The notes under the pieces were generated by a model that was given only the letters and a program-made list of their open reading frames with translations, did not search any database and was not told the DNA's origin. A program made the position numbers and the translations under genes. 64,000 nucleotides of DNA from Tridacna crocea (Eukaryota > Mollusca > Bivalvia > Cardiida > Cardiidae): contig OX031065.1 of assembly GCA_943736015.1 (NCBI GenBank), forward strand, positions 21,280,427 through 21,344,426. The letters are read 5' to 3'. Below, one piece after another: positions 33,823-46,500 of the stretch. How positions within the stretch are numbered: the first letter of the stretch is position 1; each line of letters opens with the position of its first letter.

Positions 33823-33926
33823 TTCCATGAAAGGGTGATAATTTTTATTTCTTATTTATTTACGTAAATCCTCAATTATGTGATAGTGGTGATAGGAGGA
33901 CGTGCTTGTACCAATCCATTTCACGC

Positions 33927-34141
33927 TTAACCCTTTATCAAACAACATCTGGTTTTTACAACCCTGAGATAGAATCCTTTTGAAAACATTGTGGGAAAAG
34001 GAGAAAATGATGGTAACCAGCATGTCCATATTTTTCCATAATGTTTTATATGCTGCTGGAAACCAGTTACGATTATTTTGTCGTCTACAAGAGCTATCAA
34101 TTTGTACAGGTCTAAAATTTTGTTGTTTGGTAAAGAGTTAA
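33927..34141 (+). mobile_element. Family A MITE, complete
   Basis: TTAACCCTTTATCAAACAAC to TTTGGTAAAGAGTTAA; right palindrome arm mutated (AGCATGTCCATATTTTTCC). Confidence 0.85.
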
Positions 34142-34232
34142 AAAAATAGTGAATGACTATGCTGCAATTAGCAAAGAAACAATAAGGCAATTTTTAAATT
34201 ATTTGTTTGAAATTAATTACTGGATCGAGTAG

Positions 34233-34454
34233 TTAACCCTTACCCAACAATTAAAGGTTTTTGAGACACTTGGATAGAAGTGAAAACATTCCGGGTAGCT
34301 GATAAAATGCTGGGAACCAGTATTTTGTCCTTTTCTCACCATGTTTTCAACTTTTCCGATGTCATTTTTCTATTTTGAGTCAATTTTATTTTATCGACCG
34401 TAATTGCTTTCAATTTGAAGAAGTCTGAAATTATATCGTTTACTAAAGGGTTAA
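34233..34454 (+). mobile_element. Family A MITE, complete but diverged
   Basis: TTAACCCTTACCCAACAATT to GTTTACTAAAGGGTTAA; palindrome GATAAAATGCTGGGAACC with CCAGTATTTTGTCC. A half copy follows at about 34485-34617. Confidence 0.8.
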
Positions 34455-34788
34455 AAGATTTTAATGGTCAAATAAAATGAAAAGAATCTCTGCAAAAATA
34501 TTGTGGGGGAAAAGGCGAAAATGTTGGTTATTAGCATTGTCTTCTTTTCCCAAAATGTTTTCAAAAGGCTTCTTTCCTGCGATTTTTCAATGTCTGGAAC
34601 GAGTGGTAAAGTTTAACTAATATACAGATGGCCTATATATTAGTACTAATCTATATAATTGTATAAATAGTAAAGGCTTCAAAACAGTTTGTATGTTTTT
34701 GCCAATAATCATCTGCACACATTACATTAGTAACGTTAATGAATTAAACATTTAGAAATATGATTTGTCCTCATTTTTCAGAATGTCC

Positions 34789-35013
34789 ATCTTTACTCCA
34801 TTGATACTCATTTCTACGCATTGTTTGTAGGAGGCTTTGGAAAACATTGTGGCAAAAGGTGAAATTGCTCGTGAAGAGCAATTTCACCTTTTGCCACAAT
34901 ATTTTCTATGGTATCAAAGGGTGTCATATACACATATGAAACAGCTTCATCCTTGCTGTTATTTAGGGTCAATTAGAGATACCTTAGAAATGCCTTATGG
35001 GGTAAAGGGTTAA
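34789..35013 (+). mobile_element. Family C MITE, best palindrome
   Basis: Central arms GTGGCAAAAGGTGAAATTGC and its complement are perfect. The right end TTATGGGGTAAAGGGTTAA is intact; the left end has lost TTAACC. Confidence 0.9.
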
Positions 35014-35893
35014 CATGGCGTCCGCATTCTTCCTACTTTTTACTACTACTACTACTAATAATAATAATCTTTATTAAAGTCTCATTCATGTACAACAATA
35101 TTTACAACTAATATAAAAGACATGGAAGTACATGTACATGACCATTCTATATAGAATTATAAGAGACTATCATAAAAACAATGCATAAAATATTCTACAT
35201 ATTCTACATAATTGGTAAAATTCAGTTGCGGATTACTATGCCGTCCGTACTTTCCCTATACACCCCTGTATATGGTACTATATCGTCCACTTATACGGGT
35301 CCCCACTTATACCCTATATAAGGTATATCGTCCGCTTTTTCCGCATTTGTTTAAATTGCACGCTTAAAAACATACAAGATGTCCTGATCATCTGCGTTGT
35401 GCATCTTTGTCTAGTCTCTCTCTCTCGTAATCTCGTCTTGCTCCCATCCCTCCCTCTCATGTTTGCTTGTGCTGCATTGTTTCTATCAGCACTGTCTCCT
35501 TCTCCCCCACTTCTTTTTAAACCTATCATTATTAAAATAAATCATTTGAGCCTTATTTACAATGTTTACAATATAATGATTATACAAAAAAGTTATTTGA
35601 AATTCTAATACAAATACAGATTATTGTGTCAGAAGGCGTCCGCGTTTTTCCATCTCTCTTTCATAGTGTCCGCGTTTTCCTTTTTTGTTTCATATCGTCC
35701 GCGTTTCCCCTCTCTGTTTCATATCGTCCGCGTTTTCCCCCTTGCTATGGCATATGCCTTTTTGGACACGGTCTATAAATTTCATTGAATTAGATTTACC
35801 GATAAAATACCTTTCCATGTTATATCAATGATAAGAACTAGTGATGGTCAATCAAATTATGATCGTTTTTCACAGTTTTACGAATCATAATGA

Positions 35894-36078
35894 TTAACCC
35901 TTTACCAAACAATCCCTGATTTTTACGACCCTGAAGTGGAAGCCGTTTGAAAACAGTGAGGGAAAAGGAGAAAATGCTGGTAACTAGCGTTTTACCCTTT
36001 TCTCACAATGGTTTCTACTCGGCTTGAAACAAATTGTTCAATTTTTGAACAAAATTGTGTCATTCGGTAAAGAGTTAA
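35894..36078 (+). mobile_element. Family A MITE, right half shortened
   Basis: TTAACCCTTTACCAAACAATC to TTCGGTAAAGAGTTAA; centre CTGGTAACTAGCG. Inserted in region F2. Confidence 0.85.
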
Positions 36079-36324
36079 ACTAGGGTCACCTTGAATTGTT
36101 TGTCGGTCATAAATAAATGGGTACCCGTCCGTCCGTATGTCTGTCTCTCTGTCGCTCTCATCCAAATTTAGATAAAAAACATATACTAATAAACTCATAG
36201 TAGTGCGTCAGAAGGCGTCCGCGTTTTCCCTCTATATTTCATGTCGTCAGCGTTTTCCTTCTTTGTTTCATATCGTCCGCTTTTTTCCTCTTCAGTGATT
36301 TTGGTTAACCTTTCTCTAAAGCTT

Positions 36325-36535
36325 AAGCCTTTACCAAATGACAAAATCTTAGACTGGTCCAAATCAAAAATATTTGCAGACGACACCCAAATAAAAGTGA
36401 CTGACAAATTGAAATTTGTTTTGTGAAGAGTAGAAAACACTGTGGGAAAAAGAGAAAATGCTAGTTACCACCATGTTCTCCTTTTCCCAGAATGTTTTCT
36501 AAAGGCTTCTTTGTCAGGGTCGACAAATAGGGAAA
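36325..36535 (-). mobile_element. Family A MITE, right end lost
   Basis: CCTTTACCAAATGACAAAATC start; ends at GGGTCGACAAATA where inverted GCGGAC repeats of F2 begin. Confidence 0.8.
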
Positions 36536-37660
36536 AAGCAGACGATATAGCATACATGTATATAGGGAAAAAGCGGACAATATACCATATATAGGGAAAA
36601 AGCGGACGATATACCATATATAATTTTAATCTGAATCAAGAACAAAAGTCCACTTGTGTATGCAAAACACGATACCTCTAATATGTTTGTTTCAAGCAAT
36701 GTCATTTTTGGCAGGGGATACAATTTACACAAAATAATTTGTTTATAATAAATGCTACGACAGAGATAGATATTAAAGATGTATATACAAATAACCCAAA
36801 TGCTAGTAAGTGTTAGGCGTCCGCGTTTTCCCTCTATGTTTCATATCGTCTGCGTTTTCCTTCTTTGTTTCATATCGTCCGCATTTTCCTTCTATATTGA
36901 TTTTTGTGGCCTGATTTTTGTTAATCTGTCTCTAAAGCTAAAAAAATGTATGTATACATAATTATTACCTATCGAATCATTTATTGATATATCTTAAAGA
37001 ATTAATATATATAGAGAGATAGATAAAATAAAATACTAATAAACCAAAGATAAATGTGCAAGAAGGAATCCGCGTTTTCCACTATATATTTCATATCGTC
37101 CGCGTTTTCCTTCTTTGTTTCATATCGTCTGCGTTTTTCCTCTTTATTGAGTTTGGTTAATCTGTCTCTAAAGCTAAAAAAAAATGTATGTATACGCAAT
37201 TATTAATTATCGTTTCATTTATTGATATATCTTAAAAAATCAATTTATATGTAGAGAGAGATAGATAATAAACCCAAATAAATGTGCAAGAAAGCGTCCG
37301 CGTTTTCCCTCTATATATTTCATATCGTCCGCGTTTTCCTTCTTTGTTTCATATCGTCCGCTTTTTTCATGTTCATTGATTTTGGTTAATCTTTCTCTAA
37401 AGGTTAATAATTAATGTGCACGACATTATTAATTATCCATTCATTTCTTGATATATCTTAAACAAAAAAAAAGTTAAAAAGTAATTAAAAAGTACTAATT
37501 ATACGGCCAAATAAGTATGCAAGACGGCGTCAAAGTTTTCCCTCAATGTTCCAAATCGTCAGCTTTTTTTTAATTTATTCAATTAAGACTCTAATTTTTT
37601 ATGACCTTTCCATCTGATAGCAACGACAAAACGTACATGAATATACATGTCCCTAACGAT

Positions 37661-40103
37661 GGTAACAGGACGTTTCGCCCCCAAGACGTTTCCCCCCTGG
37701 TCGTTTCCCCCCTGGTCGTTTCGCCTCTATTTTTCACCCCTAGTCGTTTCGCCCCCGGACCCTAGTCGTTTCGCCCCCAAACCATTTCCTCCCCTAGTCG
37801 TTTCGCCCCCAAAATAATTTAAAGAGAGAAGCAGAGAGACAATGAGTTGAAATTTTCAACTCGATAGTGAGAATAATGGTTCAAAGATTCTTGAATGATA
37901 GTGTATATTAAGAATTATTACATTAGATCTAATTAAAATCATAAAGTAATCGAGGCCACATGTACATGGTACATAAGCTAATTAGCTTCTACAGAATCAT
38001 AATTTAATGAAAAGAAGAAAAAAGTAAATATATATACATACATGTTTACCGATGTAAGTGTCCTTGATAGTCTTTTGATACAATCAACTGAAGTATTAAG
38101 GTTTTTCATCGATACCGTTAATCACCTTGTTTATTTGGTTGAGTTATTAATCACGCAATGTTTTTTGCGCAATGAATGTGACTAATGCTGAGGTGTGAAA
38201 ACGCATGTTTTATGCAAAATTAAACTTCTTTAATTATATCTGCTAGATTTTTTTTTTCCCCAAAAAGTAAAATGAAAAATCATGACAAGAAAAAACTATT
38301 TGAATATATATACTGATATAACTGCCGTTGTATAGTTATGTAATAGAATCATCATTTCCAAAGGAAACGTAAATGTCGGTCAATAGTTTATACAGGTATA
38401 TATAAAAAAGCCAATCCTAGATTAAGGTTAAAATTCAGAACAAAAAAAAAAAAAGGGAAAAGAATCATTTAGAACTGTATCTCCTTTTGTCACGATGCTG
38501 ATCGTATAGCAGACAAAGATGATGCACTATATGACGCCGACCTGATCTCGGTCTTTACCTCGATCTCTTTCACCTTCTAGGTTATCTTTTAAAAGAATAA
38601 TGACACCCAAAATTGTTTTCTGCTTGAAAGAGTCCAGCGTGTTGTTGGTCAAAAGGCTACCACGTGCCGTCATAATCCTATTAGGCCACTAATTATCAAC
38701 TCGTTAATTACGTATTACGCAATCTTTGTCAGTTTGACTTTGCTACTGTGAAGTCGCTTAATTGATTACGTAATCCTTTGTCACATTGTGCATTACTTTC
38801 AATATTGTCTGCACCAATTTTTATCAAAAGGTATAGATGCGTTTATATATCTTTATGTAGAAATACAAATGTGTAAAGAGATTTCACTGTCTTGATTTAT
38901 CATTTATATTTCTGAGGTTCATCGTAAAAAGGGTTGATATTATACAGAAAAGTTGTGAACTTCAATCCAGATTGCGTCCTTCTGTCCGTCTCTCCGTTCG
39001 TCCAAAGCCATTTCTCCACAACCCCTGGACTAGATTGGATGAAACTTCATATATGAAGGATCTTGCACCGATGTATTTTTCTCGGTTTTCCAATTTGACG
39101 CTGTGTCATGGAAAAATGGGCTTTCTTGTAAAAAAGAAAAAACAAAAAAATATCCAATTTCTGCTAACATTTCCGTCAGTTTTCGTCAAAATTCCATGAA
39201 TCTTCGCATCCATATTGTTTATGAAAAGTTTCAACATGTGCCCTCCCCTTTTTCTTAATCTATGTCAAACCATGTTACGGGAAAAGGGTGCTTAATGTCT
39301 GATAAGTTGTGTCCTTTATTGCCCTTAGTAAATTGAACATTGGCAAATGCTGTTTGGCAGACGGAACCAAACACAGGTAGCCTGTTTCACCCCCACCCTC
39401 CTCTCCTGTGACCAACTATTTACCGAAAGCCTTCACTTTCCTATTCGGGGAGCACAATTCGTCTACGATGGCTTTGTTTTACTCTTTATTATTTCCATGT
39501 ACAAATAACACAAAAAGGGGAAGTGTTTTGGTAAAATTCAATAACCGTTGATAGCCTGGTACTTGAAAGAAAGCAATTTAAAACAATGTGGAAAAAAGGT
39601 AAATGCTGGTTACCAGTTTTTACTCCTCTTTTCATTTAATTAGACTATTCAGAGACTAACATCACAATTTGAGCAACTCTTGATACTTCCTTTTTTTTTC
39701 TGTCAGTAACCGAAAAATTGGCCGATGTAAAGCTAGGAAGATGATTCTTTCATTAATAGAAGCCTTTTGCTTTCTTTTTAATGTAACAATTTTCACCCTT
39801 TTACCACACGAATAAGAATTAAATTTTTGATAAGGGTCTCGTTGTCCAAATTATGCAAATGCCAAACAAAAAAAATCATATTGTGTTTCTTAACATTGTC
39901 CTGCCATTAAAATTCATTAAAGTTTTAAGGTGTAATTCAGCTTTTCTTGAACAGGGGGCGAAACGACTAGGGGGGAAACAACCAGGGGGGCGAAACGACC
40001 AGGGGGGGCGAAACGACCAGGGGGGAAACGACCTGGGGGGAAACGTCTTGGGGGCGAAACGACTAGGGGAGGAAATGGTTTTGGGGCGAAACGTCCCGGA
40101 ACC
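37661..40103. mobile_element. Foldback element G with 9-bp target duplication
   Basis: CCTAACGAT flanks both ends (37652-37660 and 40104-40112). Termini are GGTAACAGGACGTTTCGCCC and the inverse of GGTTCCGGGACGTTTCGCCC. Each arm, about 150 bp, is an array of direct repeats of CGTTTCGCCCCC(T/A)GG(T/A). The 2.1-kb interior is AT-rich and has no transposase ORF, only an SSR/HINE-like stretch (38965-39240) and a family A fragment (39560-39660). Array-type inverted arms and a 9-bp duplication are hallmarks of foldback elements and of Mutator-like transposons. It interrupts region F2. Confidence 0.85.
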
Positions 40104-40399
40104 CCTAACGATCAATGCATGTAGGAAAGTGAAATAAACTAGGCAGACATTTCTGTTTATTTGTGTAAAATGTAAATAAAAACTAAGTGGAAATATATAT
40201 AGATCTACATCATTAACTATCAAATTATCAAGTAGATCAATCTGAAAAAAAATGGCTAATTGCTTTTATAAAACTAATATTAGACCCCGAATTAGGTGCA
40301 GGACGGCGTCCGCTTTTTCCCTCTATATTTCATATCGTCCGCTTTTTTCCTCTTTGTCTATATGGTCCGCTTAACGCGTCCGCGTCTTAGTCACACCCT

Positions 40400-40500
40400 A
40401 TGACATGCGCAGACAACGGGAACAATTTGGAAAAACCCACCCAAGATGTAGGTGTAGATCTAGATCTACTATTTGTAGGCATTACTGATTCCGATATAAA
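40400..40500 (+). promoter_or_regulatory. Probable 5' UTR/promoter region of CYLD
   Basis: Between the end of the F2 repeats and the CYLD start codon. It begins with TGACATGCGCAGACAACG, which is identical to 4049-4066 and holds an NRF1-like half site TGCGCA. An in-frame TGA at 40486-40488 precedes the ATG, so the coding start is fixed. Promoter role is inferred from position only. Confidence 0.35.
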
Positions 40501-43500
40501 ATGTCTAATCTGTATGGACGTTATCTTATTTTACTCTATCAATGTCTCGGCAAGAAAAGGGAAAAAGGATTGCTGAAGTCAGGATCGTCGAAAATTGAAA
40601 TATTACCGGGGACACTTTTAAGATTTATTGATGTTGACACTGACAGGGGTTCTGCCTTGCCCAAGACATACCTTTTAGAAACTCTGGACCCGGAAAACAT
40701 CGAAATTCACGCAGAAAAAGAAAAATTCACGGAAGTAAAAGACGAAGAATATAACTATTTAGTATCTATACCAACGTGTAATGAAAGACTCAACGTTTTC
40801 TATAATAAAGAATGGTTACAAGAAGGAGTTAGGTTACAAGAAGGTGACTTTGTCGAGGTCTCAATTAAGGGAGTGTCTGTTGACGTATTAGGTATTATAA
40901 GATATAAAGGACACGTTAGTGATGTACCTGGTATATATTTTGGTGTTGAACTTATTGTAAGTATTTTGTACTTGATGGTAATCTGTTATTTAAAAGGGCG
41001 TGCACACAAGTTTCGTTTTCCAGGTTATCGGGAAGAGAACAAGGGGTGATAGATGTTTTGGTAAAGGACCATTCGGTAACATAGACTTATTGAGTAAATC
41101 GAATGGATGTTTCGGTAACAAAGCAATTATATTGTGTTTATGCTCTGTGACATTCTTACACATTATGCATGCCTTCGTTTTGTTTAACTCATTACCAAAC
41201 AACAAAATTTCAGACTGGTCCAAATTGAAAGCATTTGCAGACGACAAATTAAAAGTAACTGGAAATTTGTAATTTCTGTTGGGAAGGGAAGAAAACATTG
41301 TGGGAAAAGGAGAAAATGCTGGTCACCAGCATTTTCTCCTTTTCCCACAATGTTTTCAGAAAGCTTCTCTCTCAGGGTCGTTAAAAGTCGGGATTGTGTG
41401 GTAATGGGTTAAACTTTTTACTTTTGCACTTTCCACCCATTTATCCCTTGATAGATAGGTTCAGACCTTTTATTTTTTTCACTTTCCCTTTTTCGCTTGG
41501 TAGATAGGCATTCCACATGGTCAATACATACAGCATGGAATGAGGTGAATAACAGAAAAAAAATATTTGTAAAACATGGTGGGTATTACAAATTATGGCA
41601 TTAAATTACGAGGTTTGAAAAAAGTAAAGCCAAGTGTTGGGTGTAAGGAATGTCACGATACATAAAGACTCTAATTGCTTATACAGAAACATCCAATCAA
41701 TTTTCTCTAAAAGTCTATGTTATCAAATTCGTCCGTTACTGAAACATCCATAAATCGGAACAAGATAGTTCCCCGACAAAACAGTTCCCCAACACAAGTT
41801 TTTGAGACAGTTCCCAAACAGATTTGGATACAGTGCCCAGACACTTTAGAAGACAGTTCCCCGACACTTTTGTTTGATGTCAAATAGCAAAATAAATCTT
41901 ATCAAGGATAAAATCATGTTTGGTAAAGGATTTTATGAATCAATAATCTTTTGTGGCTATTTGGAGTCTTTGTACATGTGATCAGTTGGTGAGTACATTT
42001 GGTCATCATGGTAGTGTCTTTGAGCTTAGTTAGACGGAACAGTTTGATGGCCTACTATCACAAAATATCAAACAATATCAAAATACACTACATTCTCCCA
42101 AATGTTATATATATATAGATCTGCAATAAACATGTATGTACAATTATTCCAGTATACATGATAAACAGAAAAGGTATTTCACCCAGTAACCTCCCGCTTG
42201 GCCGTCTCTTCTGTATTTTGATAAACAGGTGAATGCACGTAACTAAATTACATATATACAAATTTAATTATTCAGAGACTATAGAATCAAAGCCAAATCT
42301 GTTGGGGGAACTGTCTCGAAAACTAGTGTTGTGGAACTGTCCTGTCGGGGAACTGTCTTGATACCATTCAGAGGATCTAAACGAATACTGACAATTTTAG
42401 TATGTTCAAAAAGATTGATAGAAACAGAAGGACAGAAAAGAAAATGGAAGAAAAAAGTACAAGAACAACAGAGAATGAATTTCTCAGTTTCAGCTGTTTG
42501 TTCTATATCTTTGATGATACAGGATAGTAGGCAATGTACATGTATCTTTCATCCAAAAGAAAATACTGTACTTTCTGTGTCTTTCTTTTCTTAGCTCACT
42601 GGAGCACATAGTGCTCAGGATGAGCTATTGTGATCGATCATTGTCCAGCGTCCGTCTGTTTGTTCGACCGCGAACAATTACTTAAAAAATCTTCTCCTCC
42701 AGCCAACAGGTTTCAATGAAACTTCACATAAATGATCCTCAGGTGATGCACTTTCAGAATACTTCAAAGATTTGAATTCCATGAAGAACTGTGGTTGCTA
42801 TGGCAACTGAGAAAAAAAACATTAAAAATCTTCTTGTTCCAAACTGTGTGGGCTAGAGCTTTCATATAATGGCATGTAACATCATCTAGTAGCCCTCTAC
42901 CAAAATATTTCAAATTATGGCCCTAGTGTTGAAAATGACCCTATGTTGTAGGTTCTCGGATTTCACATGCAGATAAAGAAGGAAATCTTTAAAAATCTTC
43001 TTGTCCCAAACCGTAAGAACTAGAGCTTTCATATATGGCATGTAGCATCATCTAGTGGCCCTCTACCAAAATGCTTCAAATTATTGCCCTAGTGTGGAAA
43101 TTGGCCCTATGTTGTGGATTCTCAGATTTCACATAGAAATAAAGAAGGAAATTTTTAAAAATCTTCTAGTCCCAAACCGTAAGGGCTAGAGCTTTTATAT
43201 TTGGCATGTAGCATCATCTAGTGGCCCTCTACCAAATACTTCAAATAATGGCCCTATGTTGTGGGTTCTCAGATTTCACATAGAGATAAAGGAGGAAATC
43301 TTTAAAAATCTTCTTGTCCCAAACCGTAAGGGCTAGAGCTTTCATATGCAGCATGTAGCATCATCCAGTGGCCCTCTACCCAAGGTTGGCAAAAAGCTGG
43401 TCAATATGAGTATTTATCAGGTGGGTGGTTTTAATCGATTAAAACCGGTCAATACTGATCGATTGGTGGTCAATTGAAGTGCTTGATTTGGTCGATTAAA

Positions 43501-46500
43501 TCACTGACTTACATACCTGTCCTGTTTCTAAGCTAGTCCTAAAAGCTCTCCTAAATCCTGTACTGAAGATATATTACATATTATCATCAGTATCATAGTT
43601 TATATCACTAAGGTCCCTTTTTCTTTTTTTTTGATCATAATTCAAAAGACATTACGAGGGGTGAATGCGAAACTATTCTAAATGACATTTTGGTCAAAAG
43701 TGATTTTTTTTCCTTAATGTACATTTCATAGTGATCTTCATTAACTGGTAAAATCCTAGAATTCAGAACAGTCTGCTTTTGGTTGATTTTGAGATGTGTC
43801 CAAATATTCCATATGAAAATGTGTAACTTATCTTAGTGTGAAACTATTCTATTTACACTAATGTAGATGGAATAGTTTCACACTGAACATTTAGTGCATG
43901 TCTATGATAAATTACTATTCCAATTTCATAAACTCTGTAGAAATGGGTTAATTTTGAAGAGATTCTTAATAATATATGGCTCTGACAGTTTCAGGCTGAA
44001 ATCATGATTATAAAATGATAAATTCATTTTAAGTGTGAAAATGGAATAGTTTCGCACTGAAGTAAATTTCCAATATTCGGTTTAAGTTAACTGGAAACTA
44101 TTCCAACAGCATAGTGTCCTTGAATTTCTATAGTAACTGATGATGTCATTAGAAAAATGACATCGAATATGATGTAAATGGAATTTTCATATACTGAACT
44201 TTGTTCATAACATGCTTTTTGATCAGCTTTAACCCTTTACCAAACAATCTCTGGTTTTTACGACCCTGAGATAGAAGCCTTTTGAAAACATTGTGGGAAA
44301 AGGAGAAAATGCTAGTAACCAGCATTTTCTCCTTTTCCCACAATGTTTTCCACCCTGCTGGAAACAAATTTCAAGTTTTGATTTATGTTTATTTTCCCTT
44401 ATGAAAGTGCTTCAATTTAGACCAGTCTAAAATGCTGTTGTTTTGACAAAATGGGTGACAAGCACAATTAAAGGTGAGTTTTATTGTTTCCTCATTTCTG
44501 TGCTGATGATAATAATAGTGTCAGTGATATTATTTTTTGTCCTAGATTCCAATCTGAGCACTTTAAAAATTGTTGTTTACAGCAGCAGCTGCTGCTGCAA
44601 TGTTAAGTAACACCTGTTCAAAAACAAATTTAATTTTTGAGTCACATTTATCTTGTTGCCTGCATCAATTCCAATTTGGACAGGTCTAAAATTTTGTCAT
44701 TTGCTAAAGAGTTAAGTAAGAAAAAAAAAAAAATTTGTCAGGTAACTAATACAAACTCAAGGCCCCCTTTGACAGAATATGATACACTAGCATGTTAACC
44801 TTTTAAATGTACTTTACCTTCTAGCTTAACCTTTCTGCCATCTTAATTTAATCAAAAATGTAATCATTTACAAGACAGAATGACTAGTTCACTTACAAAG
44901 GCCATTCTCTCCCCTTAATAAACTCTATTCATCTAATGAAGTCAGGAGAGAATGACCAGGTCAGTTTCAAAGTCTCTCCTATAAAAGGTTCACTTTACTA
45001 CTGTCGGGAGAGAATGACCGGGTCAGTAACGAAGGTCGTTCTCTCCTGTTAGGGTATGACTTTGCTGTAGTCAGGAGAGAATGACATCAGTTAAGGTGAT
45101 TCTCTCCCGGTAAAGGTTCACTTTGCTGTTGTCAGGAGTGAATGACCGGTCAGTAATGAAGGTCATTCTCTCCTGTTAGGGTATGACTTTGCTGTAGTCA
45201 GGAGAGAATGACATCAGTTAAGGTCATTCTCTCCCGGTAAAGGCTCACTTTGCTGTTGTCAGGAGAGAATGACATCAGTTAAGAAGGTCATTCTCTCCTT
45301 GTAAAGGCTCACTTTGCTGTTGTCAGGAGAGAATGACCGGGTCAGTTACGAAGGTCGTTCTCTCCTGTTACTGGGTATGACTTTGCTGTAGTCAGGAGAG
45401 AATGACATCAGTAAAGAAGGTCATTCTCCCCAAGTAAAGGCTCACTTTGCTGTTGTCAGGAGAGAATGACCAGGTCAGTTACAAAGGTCATTCTCTTCTG
45501 TTACTGGGTATGACTTTGCTGTAGTCAGACAGGACAGAATGACATCAGTTAAGAAGGTCATTCTCTCCTAGTAAAGGCTCACTTTGCTGTTGTCAGGAGA
45601 GAATGACCGGGTCAGTTACGAAGGTCATTCTCTCCTGTTAGGATATGACTTTGCTGCAGTCAGGATTTGTATCTTTAGGGCTTTATGAGAAAGGTATGAT
45701 TTTAGCTCAAATGATTTTTAATGATACACAAGATATTCTTAGAACCTTGTTGTTGTCTATGTGTTCATCGTGCAAAAGCTTTTGCCATCCCTGTAATTAT
45801 TTCAAACTTGGGGATGAGTATAATACTGAAAAGGGAACTCATGACTGAAAGGCAGATTACTCATGACAGCCTTTTGACATTGTTATGCCCTATTTTCTAC
45901 TTAGAATTTTAACCAAAAAAGAACCTGCATGCAAGATTTGGCACCTGCCTGTAATGCTCATTTTGATATTTTCTTTATCTCCAGAAAAAGAACAAATTGC
46001 ATGGGAGTGTCTTTGGGCAGTTCATTTCAGTGTACAAGCCTAGTATTTGTGAATATCTGTGAAGATTGAAAAATTTAAGCCTGCTGTCAGTTATACCTCT
46101 GAAAACAGCATCTGACACCATTCAAAACATTAAAACTTATCAAACAGCATAACTTTGGTTTGTTTGAATGGTTACTTAAGCTTACAAAGTGTGTTTTTCA
46201 GTCATATGCTAGAGCTTCCTTCTTGGTGTGATCTATAGGGAACACCTGACTGCCTACTGTATCTAGTACTAGGCCTTTTACCCCATCCTGTATGCTTATT
46301 CTTACCAAGAACACTCCTGTGTTACCAGTGTTGCCTTTTGGTTGCCTGTTTTCCAGAGGTTATAGGTCTGATACCAACAGCTAACTGGTAACAGACCTAT
46401 AACCTCTGGAAAACACCTGGGCCTACATTCTTAAGAATGTTATTAGTCTTTTTCTCTAAGATTTTCTAAATTTAAAAGTAACACAACTCAAGTGCTTAAC

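Larger units (their letters stand above)
35014..40399. mobile_element. GCGGAC foldback-like region F2 with nested insertions
   Basis: Dozens of copies of a ~30-bp repeat like TTTCATATCGTCCGCGTTTT at 35630-35745, 36205-36290, 36815-36890, 37065-37140, 37295-37365 and 40300-40390. Three such repeats plus an AT-rich spacer form a larger ~240-bp unit repeated at 36815, 37060 and 37290. At 36527-36625 the repeats run inverted (AAAAAGCGGACGATATACC). The motif equals the internal repeat of F1. Family A copies and the foldback element at 37661 have inserted into it. No ORF was recognised. Confidence 0.6.

Noticed and set aside
43381..43510. Possible hAT left end (CAAGGTTGGCAAAAAGC, with ATCGATTAAAACC palindromes)
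   Set aside because: No matching inverted right end or target duplication could be found.
44881..45665. CRISPR-like repeat array
   Set aside because: Units are contiguous palindromic satellite with conserved spacers in an animal intron, so not a CRISPR array.
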